Assembly (NCBI GenBank): GCA_003116975.1
Contig: BGKB01000017.1
Span: 558,001-622,000 of the forward strand
Origin: Aurantiochytrium sp. KH105
Taxonomy: Eukaryota; Sar; Bigyra; Thraustochytrida; Thraustochytriidae
DNA length: 64,000 nucleotides
Direction: 5' to 3'
Part shown: piece after piece, positions 1 to 9,437 of the stretch
Numbering within the stretch: the first letter of the stretch is position 1
Layout: each line of letters begins with the position of its first letter
Notes under the pieces: generated by a model
What the model was told of the DNA's origin: nothing
The model's input: only the letters and a program-made list of their open reading frames with translations
The model's database searches: none
Position numbers and translations under genes: made by a program

Positions 1-3000
1 CCTCGACGATAGAGAACGACGGCCATGTTATTCATTGTGCTTGCTGTTCCAGGGTGCCTCGGCCCGAGCTTTTCCTTTTTGATCTCGAGAACTTGCTGGT
101 CCAGCTCGATCGCTGCCTCATACTGACCCTGCGAATCGAGCACGCCAGCAATGCTGGCCATCGTCGCGGCCGTTGAATCATGGGTTGGCCCGAGCTTTTC
201 TTTTCTGATTTCCAGCACCTCATAATACAGCTCGAGCGCTGCGTCGTACTGGGCCTGCAAATAGAGCACGTTAGCAATATTGGCCATCGTCGTCGCCGTT
301 GAAGGGTGCCTCGGTCCGAGCTTTTCTTTTTGGATCTCAAGAACCTCATAATACAGCTCGAGCGCTGCATCGTACTGGGCCTGCGATTTGAGCACGCCAG
401 CAATATTGGCCATCGTCGTCGCCGTTGACGGGTGCCTCGGTCCGAGCTTTTCTTTTTCGATCTCAAGAACCTCATAATACAGCTCGAGCGCTGCATCGTA
501 CTGGGCCTGCGAATGGAGCACGCCAGCGATGTTGTACATCACCGCCGCCGTTGAATCATGGGTTGGCCCGAGCTTTTCTTTTCTGATTTCCAGCACCTCA
601 TAATACAGCTCGAGCGCTGCATCGTATTCGCCCTGCGAATCGAGCACGCCAGCGATGCACTCTATCGTCATCGCCGTCGACGGGTGCCTCGGTCCGAGCT
701 TTTCTTTTTCGATCTCAAGAACCTCATAATACAGCTCAAGCGCTGCGTCGTACTGAGCCTGCGAATGGAGCACGCCAGCGATGTAGTACATCACCGCCGC
801 CGTTGAATCATGGGTTGGCCCGAGCTTTTCCTTTCTGATTTCCAGCACCTCATAATACAGCTCGAGCGCTGCGTCGTACTGGGCCTGCGACTCCAGCACG
901 CCAGCAATATTTGACATCGTCGTCGCCGTGTCAACGTGCTTCGGCCCGAGCTTTTCCTTTCTGATTTCCAGCACCTCATAATACAGCTCGAGCGCTGCGT
1001 CGTACTGGCCCTGCGTACGCAACACAAGAGCAATACCGGCCATCGTCGTCGCAGTATAAGGGTGCCTCGGTCCGAGCTGTTCCTTTCTAATTTCCAGCAC
1101 CTCTTGGTAAAGCTTCAATGCTGCGTCGTATTGGCCCTGCGAATACAACACACCAGCCATATTGTGCATCATCGTCGCCGTTTCAGGATGTCTCGATCCG
1201 AGCTTTTCCTTGTCGATCTCGAGAACTTGTTGGTATAGCTCGAGCGCTGCGTCGTCCTGGCCCTGGGATCTAAGAACGATGGCAATATCGGCCATCGTCG
1301 TCGCCGTGCAAATATGTCTCGGCCCGAGCTTTTCCTTGCGAATCTCAAGAACTTCTTGAAAAATTTTTAGCGCTGCGTCGTACTGGCCCTGGGATCTAAG
1401 AACGCGAGCGAGACAATTCATCGTGTTTGCCGTTACTGGGTGCCGCGGTCCGAGAATTTCTTTTTCTATCTCGAGAACGTCTTGGTGCAGCTCCAGGGCT
1501 GCGTCATACTGACCCTGCAAATCTCGCATGTCAGCAATGCTGTGCATCGCCCCCGCCGTTGATGGGTGCTTTGGCCCAAGCATTTCCTTGTTAATCTCGA
1601 GGACTTGCTCGTACAGCTCGAGCGCTGCGTCGTACTGGCCCTGCGAATGCAGCACGCCAGCAATATCGGTCATCGTCGTCGCCGTGCCAGGATGTCTCGG
1701 CCCGAGCTTTTCCTTGCGAATCTCGAGGACTTGCTGGTATAGCTCGAGCGCTGCGTCGTACTGGCCCTGCGAATGCAGCACGCAAGCGGTACATGCCATT
1801 GTGTTTGCCGTTGCTGGGTGCCGCGGCCCGAGACTTTCTTTTTGTATCTCGAGAACGTCTTGGTGCAGATCCAGGGCTGCGTCATACTGACCCTGCACGT
1901 TTAGTATGTCAGCAATCATGTGCATCGCCACCGCGGTTGACGGGTGTCTCGGCCCCAAATTTTCTCTGTCGATCTCAAGAACCTGCTGAAAAAGCCCGAG
2001 CGCTGCGTCGTACTGGCCCTGCAATCGCAGCACGCCAGCAATGCAGCTCATTGAAGTTGCCGTGTCAGGATGCCTCGGCCCGAACTTTTCCTCGCGAATC
2101 TCGAGAACTTCTTGAAAGATCTTGAGCGCTGCGTCGTACTGGCCCTGGGATCTAAGAACGCCCGCGAGACAGTTCATCGTGCTTGCCGTTACTGGGTGCC
2201 TCGGTCCGAGACTTTCTTTTTCTATCTCAAGGACTTCTTGGTGCAGCTCGAGGGCTGCGTCATACTGACCTTGCGAATCTCGCATGTCAGCGATTTTGTG
2301 CATCGCCCACGCCGTTGACGGGTGCTTTGGCCCGAGCATTTCCTTTCTGATCTCGAGGACTTGCTCGTACAGCTCGAGCGCTGCATCGTCCTGGGCCTGC
2401 AATTGCAGCACGCCAGCAATGCAGCTCATTGCAGACGCCGTGTCAGGATGCCTCGGCCCGAGCTTTTCCTTTCTAATTTCCAGCACCTCCTGGTAAAGCT
2501 TCAATGCTGCGTCGTACTGGGCCTGCGAATACAGCACGGCAGCAATGCACGCCATCGTCGTCGCCGTGCTAGGATGCCTCGGCCCGAGCTTTTCTTTTTT
2601 GATCTCAAGAACCTCTTGGTAAAGCTTCAATGCTGCGTCGTACTGGGCCTGCGAATGGAGCACGCCAGCGATACACGAAATTGTGCTTGCCGTGGATGGA
2701 TGCTTTGGCCCAAGTTTTTCCTTTCTAATTTCCAGTACATCCTGATACAGCTTGAGCGCTGCGTCGTACTGGCCCTGTGAATTCAGTACGCCGGCGATAC
2801 ACGAAATTGTGCTTGCCGTGGATGGATGCTTTGGCCCGAGCTGTTCCTTTTCAATCTCAAGGACCTCATAATACAGCTCGAGCGCTGCGTCATACTGGGC
2901 CTGCGTCCAAAGTTCGTCAGCAATGCAGCTCATTGTAGTCGCCGTGGAGGGGTGCTTTGGCCCAAGTTTTTCCTTTCTAATTTCCAGTACATCCTGATAC

Positions 3001-3440
3001 AGCTTGAGCGCTGCGTCGTACTGGCCCTGTGAATTTAGTACGCCGGCGATACCAGCTATTGCTGTCGCCGTTTCAGGGTGCCTCGGCCCAAATTTCTCTT
3101 CTCTAATTTCGAGAACTTCCTTGTGCAGCCGGAGCGCTGCGTCATACAAGGCCTGCAAAACGAGCACGTCGGCGATACAGGACATCGTAGTGGCCGTGTC
3201 AGGGTCCTTTAGCCCGAGCTTTTCCTTTCTCATCTCGAGAACCTCGCGGTAAAGCTTGTGCGATGCGAAATACTGACCTTGCGCCATAAGCACGCCGGCA
3301 ATCCGATGCATCGTGGCCGCCACGGAAGGATGCCTCGGCCCAAGCTTGTCCCTTTTAATTTCAAGGGTCTCCTCGTACAGCTCAAGCGCTGCGTCATATT
3401 GGCCCTGGTCCTCCAGCAACCATGCGACATTGTGCATGAC
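1..3440 (-). repeat. 126-bp tandem array coding TPRs (27 units)
   Basis: The motif gctgcgtcgta or gctgcatcgta recurs every 126 bp from about 113 to about 3389 without a change of spacing, giving 27 in-frame units. Neighbouring units are highly similar at nucleotide level, which points to expansion by unequal exchange or conversion. The array continues past the left edge. Confidence 0.9.
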
Positions 3441-4598
3441 CTGAGCAACCTCAGCGGTGGACCCATGGGCAGCCTTTCGGGCTTCGACGATTTGATTCGC
3501 TGTCAGCACAAGCCACTGGCGGACTTTGGCAAGAATGGTGGCGTTAAGGGTCGAGAAACCGCCATCAATGCTCCTCACGGCCTCATTGATCATGTCTCGA
3601 TCCTTTTCCGAATGACACTCGGCATCGGCAAGATCGAAGCCCGCAAGTACTTTCGCTATAGCATCAGGCGATTCATCCGCCATGAGCTGAACGAACTTTT
3701 CATCTTCGCCAGGAGCGAAGATGGGTTCGAGAGGCTTGCCGCATTTGACAGCGCCATAAATTTCCCACACGCACCACATGCGCGTGAGAGGCGTTGGTCT
3801 TTTCCAGCTGTCAAAGAAGATGAGGCGCTCGTCGAAGCGCTCAATGGCAGCATGCAGGCCATGGGTGAGCAGCTCATCGCGCTGCTTCTTGACTTCCTCG
3901 GCGAGGTCACTGTCCTTGTTTGCGAGCTTGGGTTGATTGGCGCAAAAGATGTCGAGCCAGACGTACGTGCGTGTCAGGTCGCGATCCTGTGCGTGGTAGT
4001 GCGCGACGATGGACGCCACGAGGTCCCCAAAGCTGCACTTGCGCGCTTGACTGACAAAGGCGCCGCGAAAGGGGGGGCCGACGCAGGCCTTGTCATCGCT
4101 TTCGTCAAGGAGAAGATCAATGTAAAAGCCGGGGTTTTCCAGATTATCTTTGCACAAGACGACATTTGCGCAAATGTCTTCAATCGTCCACCCCGCTCTG
4201 GGCTTGGCCTTGGCTTGTCGACTGGGCTCGAAGTGAACCCTTCCTTTCGTATATGCAACGCACCCAGTTTTTTTGCCTTTTTCCACGGCCACGGTTTGCC
4301 CTGCCTTGACGACGGTGGTGATTTTTTTGCCTCGAGGGGATCGCGCGACAGCATCCACGTCCTCAAGGAGCTCGTACAGCTGTACGCCAGGCGCAAGGGT
4401 CTCGTCGAGGACGTCCTGCCAGACCTGCTGCAAGGCGGCGACGCTTATGCCGCAGTACCGGACAATGTCATTGCTGAGGTCGTCGTCAACGAAGGACCTG
4501 CTGGAGCTTGCTCTGCGCGCGAGCGCGGTGGACGCCCTGCGCGCGAGGTTGCCCAAGCTTGAGCGCAAGCTTGAGCGCTTCGCGGACGTGCGTGCCAT
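1..4598 (-). CDS. TIR-like domain plus 27 kinesin-light-chain-type TPRs (3' end off window)
   Basis: An open frame runs from an ATG at 4598 (context gccaccATGG, in-frame TGA just upstream) to the left edge, about 1532 codons, so the C-terminus is missing. The N-terminal ~390 residues are non-repetitive. They contain VWLDIFCANQ (about 3960-3930) and LTRMWCVWEIYGA (about 3790-3745), which resemble TIR strand-B and box-3 segments (a W-x-D segment, then WC-x-x-E); the fold assignment is inference. From about 3440 downward come 27 units of exactly 42 residues with the kinesin-light-chain TPR pattern (QAQYDAALELYYEVLEI, KEKLGPRHPSTA). The likely role is a scaffold or sensor with a signalling head. 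The next minus-strand gene upstream is another TIR receptor. A 434-codon plus-strand frame over the same DNA is its antisense shadow. TPR call is firm; function is unknown. Confidence 0.85.
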   Translation of the reverse strand, partial: MARTSAKRSSLRSSLGNLARRASTALARRASSSRSFVDDDLSNDIVRYCGISVAALQQVWQDVLDETLAPGVQLYELLEDVDAVARSPRGKKITTVVKAGQTVAVEKGKKTGCVAYTKGRVHFEPSRQAKAKPRAGWTIEDICANVVLCKDNLENPGFYIDLLLDESDDKACVGPPFRGAFVSQARKCSFGDLVASIVAHYHAQDRDLTRTYVWLDIFCANQPKLANKDSDLAEEVKKQRDELLTHGLHAAIERFDERLIFFDSWKRPTPLTRMWCVWEIYGAVKCGKPLEPIFAPGEDEKFVQLMADESPDAIAKVLAGFDLADAECHSEKDRDMINEAVRSIDGGFSTLNATILAKVRQWLVLTANQIVEARKAAHGSTAEVAQVMHNVAWLLEDQGQYDAALELYEETLEIKRDKLGPRHPSVAATMHRIAGVLMAQGQYFASHKLYREVLEMRKEKLGLKDPDTATTMSCIADVLVLQALYDAALRLHKEVLEIREEKFGPRHPETATAIAGIAGVLNSQGQYDAALKLYQDVLEIRKEKLGPKHPSTATTMSCIADELWTQAQYDAALELYYEVLEIEKEQLGPKHPSTASTISCIAGVLNSQGQYDAALKLYQDVLEIRKEKLGPKHPSTASTISCIAGVLHSQAQYDAALKLYQEVLEIKKEKLGPRHPSTATTMACIAAVLYSQAQYDAALKLYQEVLEIRKEKLGPRHPDTASAMSCIAGVLQLQAQDDAALELYEQVLEIRKEMLGPKHPSTAWAMHKIADMRDSQGQYDAALELHQEVLEIEKESLGPRHPVTASTMNCLAGVLRSQGQYDAALKIFQEVLEIREEKFGPRHPDTATSMSCIAGVLRLQGQYDAALGLFQQVLEIDRENLGPRHPSTAVAMHMIADILNVQGQYDAALDLHQDVLEIQKESLGPRHPATANTMACTACVLHSQGQYDAALELYQQVLEIRKEKLGPRHPGTATTMTDIAGVLHSQGQYDAALELYEQVLEINKEMLGPKHPSTAGAMHSIADMRDLQGQYDAALELHQDVLEIEKEILGPRHPVTANTMNCLARVLRSQGQYDAALKIFQEVLEIRKEKLGPRHICTATTMADIAIVLRSQGQDDAALELYQQVLEIDKEKLGSRHPETATMMHNMAGVLYSQGQYDAALKLYQEVLEIRKEQLGPRHPYTATTMAGIALVLRTQGQYDAALELYYEVLEIRKEKLGPKHVDTATTMSNIAGVLESQAQYDAALELYYEVLEIRKEKLGPTHDSTAAVMYYIAGVLHSQAQYDAALELYYEVLEIEKEKLGPRHPSTAMTIECIAGVLDSQGEYDAALELYYEVLEIRKEKLGPTHDSTAAVMYNIAGVLHSQAQYDAALELYYEVLEIEKEKLGPRHPSTATTMANIAGVLKSQAQYDAALELYYEVLEIQKEKLGPRHPSTATTMANIANVLYLQAQYDAALELYYEVLEIRKEKLGPTHDSTAATMASIAGVLDSQGQYEAAIELDQQVLEIKKEKLGPRHPGTASTMNNMAVVLYRR

Positions 4599-4628
4599 GG
4601 TGGCTGTTCAGGACGATCGGGTTCTGCT

Positions 4629-4952
4629 GTCGTGACAAGTGTCCAGAGCGATTCTCCCCTAGGGACGGCTCGCGTCGCGCTGGAAAGTTGGGTATTGCGT
4701 TCTGCAGACCGCGCTTTGGGTGTAGTAGTTGACTGACAGACTGACCAGTGTTGCAACGACTGGCTGCCAGTAGCCATGGTAAATGCTGGCTAACCTGATT
4801 CTGTACTTGCAAGCCGTATCATGTTAGTGTTGTCACGGCAAGTGTCCAGAGTGATTCTCCCACAGGGACGGCACGCGCCGCGCTGGAAACCTGGGTATTG
4901 CGTTCTGCAGACCGCGCTTTGGGTGTAGTAGTCGACTGACAGACTGACCAGT
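4629..4952. repeat. Tandem pair of a dispersed ~200-bp repeat
   Basis: Copy 1 is about 4629-4830 and copy 2 about 4831-4952 (3'-truncated). Both carry aagtgtccagag, ggtattgcgttctgcagacc and gactgacagactgaccagt. A third diverged copy lies at 10402-10560. No coding capacity, terminal inverted repeats or poly-A tail were seen, so the class is unknown. Confidence 0.7.
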
Positions 4953-5728
4953 CGCCTCGCCCCGCCTCGCCGCGCAGAGTGACGAGAGGGAGGCTTCCTT
5001 GGACGCCTGTCGGATACGTGCGTTTCTAGCACTCGACTCGACTTGACGTTGTCGCTTGACGAACAGCCCGGCAGATGGATAATCTTCGTCTTGCGGAGAC
5101 GCCGCCGCGCAGGCGGGTAGGCAGCCCTGATGCGCGTGCTTGGTGGACGGTGTCGCAAGCTTGCGGTGCCCATACTCGGGCAGGGGCGCGCTCATCACAT
5201 TGCTCGGCGCGGAGTCTCGCCGCTGGGAGCAGCTTGAAAATCAGTGAAGATGCGTGCGGGTGCTGGTGGCGCGAGCAACGAGAGGCGAGGCGCGGGGAGG
5301 CCAGGACGCGGCTGTATCGATGGAGATGCGCATTCCGAGATGACCGCCTCGCGCTGCCCGGCGACTTGAGTTTTTCAAGCCCGTAGTCATGCTGTCTGCA
5401 ACTTTATACGTTGTGAAAGTCGATGTTTGAGTCGATGCTGGCGGCCAAGCAGGGTTCAGGTCAATGAGTCGATGCGGCCACGACCGCTCGCTTTACAGTT
5501 ATGGTGTCAAACGCGTAGCGAGCGAAAGGACAACGCAAAGCGAGAAAACATGGCAAGGAGGACCGCCGTCATGTGCTGGGTCATGCATACTGTGACGCCA
5601 CCGCCGCATCTCCCGTAACCCATACCCGCTGCGTCGTGTGCAACAAAAAAGACCAAGAGAGTAAAAAAGTAAAGCAAAAGTTTATAAGCGAGATATTACT
5701 ACTGCGTTGCAGTAAGTGATCACAAGCA
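4953..5728. other. Gene-free spacer
   Basis: Only short frames with no recognisable protein. The segment 5640-5720 is AT-rich compared with its surroundings and lies downstream of the NACHT-WD40 gene stop. No RNA gene was recognised. Confidence 0.5.
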
Positions 5729-5896
5729 GTTAATGTCGGTCGCCCACCCACGCAGGCATGGCACACGGTAGCGCAAAGCCGCATGGTTAGGTCCCGGGTT
5801 CGATTCCTTGGAGTTAATGTCGGTCGCCCACCCACGCAGGCATGGCACACGGTAGCGCAAAGCCGCATGGTTAGGTCCCGGGTTCGATTCCTTGGA
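5729..5896 (+). repeat. Two identical 84-bp tRNA-like repeat units
   Basis: Units 5729-5812 and 5813-5896 are identical. Each ends with ggttcgattcc, a perfect match to the Pol III B-box / T-loop of a tRNA. About 40 bases upstream is tggcacacggtagcgc, which resembles a D-arm / A-box. The T-stem pairs only with wobbles and no full acceptor stem can be drawn, so this is a tRNA-derived repeat (SINE-head-like), not a functional tRNA. The second unit overlaps the 3' end of the antisense NACHT-WD40 coding region and supplies its stop codon. Confidence 0.7.
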
Positions 5897-8800
5897 CATG
5901 CAAGACGTGTACCATCCCGCTATCGTCGCCAATAACGTAAACACCTCCCTCGCGAGCTGTTCGTGAGATTGCGTGGTCCGCCGTGAAGCCTATGCCTTCG
6001 CTAAGCTTCACATGCGTTCCGCTCTCAACGTTCACCAACGTGTTTGTTCCAGGTGTAGTAGTCGATGCCTCCGCTTCACCAGCGTTGAGTGCCTCGCCCG
6101 TTCGAGCGTTCCAGTAACGAGTTTCATCCCATGACTGTGATACGACTGTGTCGCCCTGTATCGCCACGCTCTTGACCGAACCAGAGTGCCCCTTCAACAC
6201 GTGCTGCTCCTCGCCCGACGTAGCGTTCCAGATGCGCACCGTCTTGTCATAGGACCCACTGACGATGGTGTCGCCTTGTATCGCCACACTCCAGACCGGA
6301 CCAGAGTGCCCCTTCAACACGTGCTGCTCCTCGCCCGACGTAGCGTTCCAGATGCGCACCGTCTCGTCATAGGACCCACTGACGATGGTGTCGCCCTGTA
6401 TCGCCACGCTGGTGACCGAACTAGAGTGCCCCTTCAACACGTGCTGCTCCTCGCCCGACGTAGCGTTCCAGATGCGCACCGTCCTGTCCACGGACCCACT
6501 GACGATGGTGTCGCCCTGTATCGCCACGCTGTTGACGTAATCAGAGTGCCCCTTCAACACGTGCTGCTCCTCGCCCGACGTAGCGTTCCAGATGCGGACC
6601 GTGTTGTCCGTGGACCCACTGACGATGGTGTCGCCCTGTATCGCCACGCTCCAGACTTCATCAGAGTGCCCCTTCAACACGTGCAGCAAGGGGTCGCGGG
6701 GATGAGCAAGGGTGACGCGAATAGGCTCCAGCCATGGCTGATCAGGTGTTTGCAGACTACGTGCCAAGGGATCTTTCGAGTCGTGACCAAGACGCGCCAG
6801 AACTTGCGACGCAAGTTCGTTGGGATCGTAGCTGAGGGCATGCACTGCTTTGCTCAGGAAGCGGGGCGTATCACTTTCGGGCGCAAAGTAGATGTCGAGT
6901 TCGACGCAGTCGCGAATGAGGTTTCCGATTGTGGCGCGCCTTTGCGCTTCATCGTCACCGACAGAAATGGCGCTCTGTACCCATGCAAAGTCATTCAGGA
7001 GCTCGAAAGCCTCAGCGTGCTCGCCGCTCTTGACGAGGTGAAAGACGGCGTGACGGAGCGAGAAAACGTCGTCCCGCGATTTGCTGCAGTAGTCGGCCAA
7101 GGCAGTATGGCCATCTTCAACATCCACGCCAAGATTTCCGCTCAGGTCGTCATCCAGCAGCCAATCTGCCATCCGCTTGTGGATGAGCGCTACACGACCA
7201 TCGCCGCCCTGGTACAAGAGATTACGCGCGTCGCCAACGATCTTTTTCGTCTTCTTCTTGGTTTTGTCAAGAATCACGGTGAGTTGCTCGACGCTCAGCG
7301 GCTCGCGCGCTGCCACGATAGGAGTTAGCAGTGACTGATAAGCATCGTCACCGCCCATCTTATCGCGAAGGCGCTTAAAGTACTCCTCAAACATGCCTCC
7401 AAGCCCGTTGGGAATGGCGTCTTTGTGAGAGATGTCCTGATAGGTCAGCACTCCACCTTGTTTCTCCTCCTTCATCCGGTTCAGGGTCTCGGGAAGGAAG
7501 CTCGCCCAGAGAAAGAGACCTTCGGATCGCTCGGAAAGAATCTTGGCGCAAGAAGCAACGTCTTTTTGCTCCACGGTATCTTTCATGTCGCACAGCAAAT
7601 GCTTGATGTGCATTTCGATGTCGCGAAAGTTCTCTTCGTCCTTGAGCTCCAGCACTTTAGAATCAAGGCTATTGTTGGTGATGCCGCGCTGGATCTCGCC
7701 TTCGGGACGTGTGCTCACAACCAAGCTGAGCCATGAGGGCATCACATCCTTCCACGTACGAATGACCTTTGTCAAGACATCGTCGCTTTTGCTGCACTCG
7801 TCGAGAGCGTCGAGCACGACCACTTGTCGCATCTGATCTGAGCCGAGATTGCTCAAAGGGTCGACGAGAATGGTCTGAAATACATCGGCCAGAGGCTTGT
7901 CGCGGATACCGCCAAAGCTCACGGAGTCAAGCGCATCGGCAAAGCCACGCACGTTCAGGCAGAGCTGCCATGCAATGCTCACAAGAGCCTCTTTCGGCGC
8001 AGCGGTCGTGACTTGATCATGTCGAAAAAAATGATATGCCGCAACAAAAATAGGCTGGCGCTCTCTCTTGCTACGGCGCCACAAGCTACGTACACGTGAC
8101 GACTTTCGGCGCGGCTCGACACGTTCATCAGCCTTGCTCTTTTTGACATCTTCGTCAGTTTTCAGAGCGCCTCCGCGGTGGCAAAGCTCGGCCATGATGA
8201 CGCTTTTGCCGACGCCGCCGTCGCCCACAAGAATGAAGACGGCACTCTGTTTCTTGTTGTACCAGTCGCAAAACTCGTCGATGATCCAGCTTCGCGTGCC
8301 GAGGGTAAAGTTCTCCGCCTTGCCCTTGGCCCATGCCTCTGAGCTGCACGGGTTCAGGCGAGGATAAATGTCGCGCATCAGAGGGGTGAGGTCCGATGAA
8401 GCCTCGGGCGTCGCGATGCGCATGCGAATGGCATTGGCGAGGCGTTCGATCGCCTTGTCCGAAAAACTGCCATTCGAACAATCGGAAAGATCCACCGGTG
8501 CTTGTCTTGTGAGCGCGAGCTGAAATCGCCCAGTCCACCCAGTTGCGGGCTTGGCCATGTCCTCTTCCAGCGCGGCGACCACGATGCGGTCGAATCGCTT
8601 GTTGCCAGCGTATTGGAACTCCTTGAGGCAGTTGTCTGACCGATCACCTTTGTTGATCTTGTCCATGTATCCTTTTGTCGCGAGGACGAGGAATATGGTG
8701 GACGAGTCGATGCCTCTTGCCATGCTTTCATCAGTGCTGCCGGACATTTCCTGTGCGTCGAGCCAGACGTCAATGCCGTGGTCGCGGAGACGCAATGCGA

Positions 8801-9437
8801 GTTCGATGGCCATCTTGTGCACTAACTGATTCTTGCCCCACTCGTGGGACAAAAATGCGTGGAATCTCTTGATACTTGCACTCTCTGTGGCACGCGCTTG
8901 AGCAAATTTGACTTGGCTAATCAGGAAGGCAATGTTGGCCTTTTCAGGTTCGAAGAATTCGACGTACAAATCATTGGGCAAATACCAAGCGATTGCGCCA
9001 TCCCAAGTCTTCGGCTTGGCCATCTTTTTATCGATGAGGATGGGTACAAGCGCGTTCGGGAGGACCCTCGCCACTGCCTCAACGAGCATCCAGTTGCCTT
9101 GGAGTGCCATACTCACGAGCAGAAGAGCGACCGAGGCATTCTTGGCCGCCTCTTCTGCCTCGGCGGCTTTGCTCGCGGTGCGCACGGGCACGCTGAGGTG
9201 GGGCTGAATCGCGTCAACCAGCTGCTCGGCCAAGGACTCGTCGGCGGAATCGTGTACGACGAGGACGGCGACGTCGGCGAGCACCTCAGGGGGGTCAAGA
9301 AGCGCCTCCGCCTGCTCAGACGCGGCGGTATGGAGCTCTGCCTCCGCCTGCGCGGCATCGTCAACCTCGACCTCTGCGTGCGCTCCGCCGACGCGACCTC
9401 CGTTGAAGAACGCAATTAAGCTCTTCACCCTCACCAT
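5871..9437 (-). CDS. TIR-TIR-NACHT-WD40 STAND receptor
   Basis: 1188 residues from ATG 9437 (context aaaccATGG); the frame stays open further upstream but has no earlier ATG that I could find. Order: a degenerate TIR-like segment (about 54-140), a full TIR (about 190-320: FHAFLSHEW, GIDVWLDAQEM, then CLKEF with Glu273 at the NADase glutamate position), NACHT (P-loop GDGGVGKS 405-412; Walker B VVVLDALDEC about 539-548), a helical linker, then five WD40 blades from about residue 940. Architecture matches the fungal HET-E/HNWD class but with TIR as effector. Expected role: ligand on the WD40 propeller drives NACHT oligomerisation and TIR activation, probably cytosolic; this is inference from the family. 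The final ~8 codons and stop derive from a tRNA-like repeat. A 380-codon antisense frame over the WD40 repeats is a shadow. Confidence 0.9.
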   Translation of the reverse strand: MVRVKSLIAFFNGGRVGGAHAEVEVDDAAQAEAELHTAASEQAEALLDPPEVLADVAVLVVHDSADESLAEQLVDAIQPHLSVPVRTASKAAEAEEAAKNASVALLLVSMALQGNWMLVEAVARVLPNALVPILIDKKMAKPKTWDGAIAWYLPNDLYVEFFEPEKANIAFLISQVKFAQARATESASIKRFHAFLSHEWGKNQLVHKMAIELALRLRDHGIDVWLDAQEMSGSTDESMARGIDSSTIFLVLATKGYMDKINKGDRSDNCLKEFQYAGNKRFDRIVVAALEEDMAKPATGWTGRFQLALTRQAPVDLSDCSNGSFSDKAIERLANAIRMRIATPEASSDLTPLMRDIYPRLNPCSSEAWAKGKAENFTLGTRSWIIDEFCDWYNKKQSAVFILVGDGGVGKSVIMAELCHRGGALKTDEDVKKSKADERVEPRRKSSRVRSLWRRSKRERQPIFVAAYHFFRHDQVTTAAPKEALVSIAWQLCLNVRGFADALDSVSFGGIRDKPLADVFQTILVDPLSNLGSDQMRQVVVLDALDECSKSDDVLTKVIRTWKDVMPSWLSLVVSTRPEGEIQRGITNNSLDSKVLELKDEENFRDIEMHIKHLLCDMKDTVEQKDVASCAKILSERSEGLFLWASFLPETLNRMKEEKQGGVLTYQDISHKDAIPNGLGGMFEEYFKRLRDKMGGDDAYQSLLTPIVAAREPLSVEQLTVILDKTKKKTKKIVGDARNLLYQGGDGRVALIHKRMADWLLDDDLSGNLGVDVEDGHTALADYCSKSRDDVFSLRHAVFHLVKSGEHAEAFELLNDFAWVQSAISVGDDEAQRRATIGNLIRDCVELDIYFAPESDTPRFLSKAVHALSYDPNELASQVLARLGHDSKDPLARSLQTPDQPWLEPIRVTLAHPRDPLLHVLKGHSDEVWSVAIQGDTIVSGSTDNTVRIWNATSGEEQHVLKGHSDYVNSVAIQGDTIVSGSVDRTVRIWNATSGEEQHVLKGHSSSVTSVAIQGDTIVSGSYDETVRIWNATSGEEQHVLKGHSGPVWSVAIQGDTIVSGSYDKTVRIWNATSGEEQHVLKGHSGSVKSVAIQGDTVVSQSWDETRYWNARTGEALNAGEAEASTTTPGTNTLVNVESGTHVKLSEGIGFTADHAISRTAREGGVYVIGDDSGMVHVLHVQGIEPGT
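6130..6690 (-). repeat. 120-bp WD40 repeat array, near-identical blades
   Basis: Five units at 120-bp spacing (blocks near 6181, 6301, 6421, 6541, 6661). The core coding VAIQGDT and TVRIWNATSGEEQHVLKGHS is almost invariant in DNA. Differences concentrate in the codons after GHS, the residue after the following V, and the two residues flanking D in SGSxDx. The last blade before the C-terminus is more diverged. Confidence 0.9.

Noticed and set aside
3258-4562. 434-codon plus-strand open frame
   Set aside because: Antisense to the TIR-like/TPR gene, whose minus frame is longer, has a Kozak ATG and gives recognisable TPRs.
5729-5812. Functional tRNA gene
   Set aside because: The B-box is perfect but the anticodon and acceptor stems cannot be drawn; the unit is duplicated and identical, so it is a repeat.
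6186-7328. 380-codon plus-strand open frame with internal repeats
   Set aside because: The repeats mirror the WD40 units on the other strand; no independent protein similarity.
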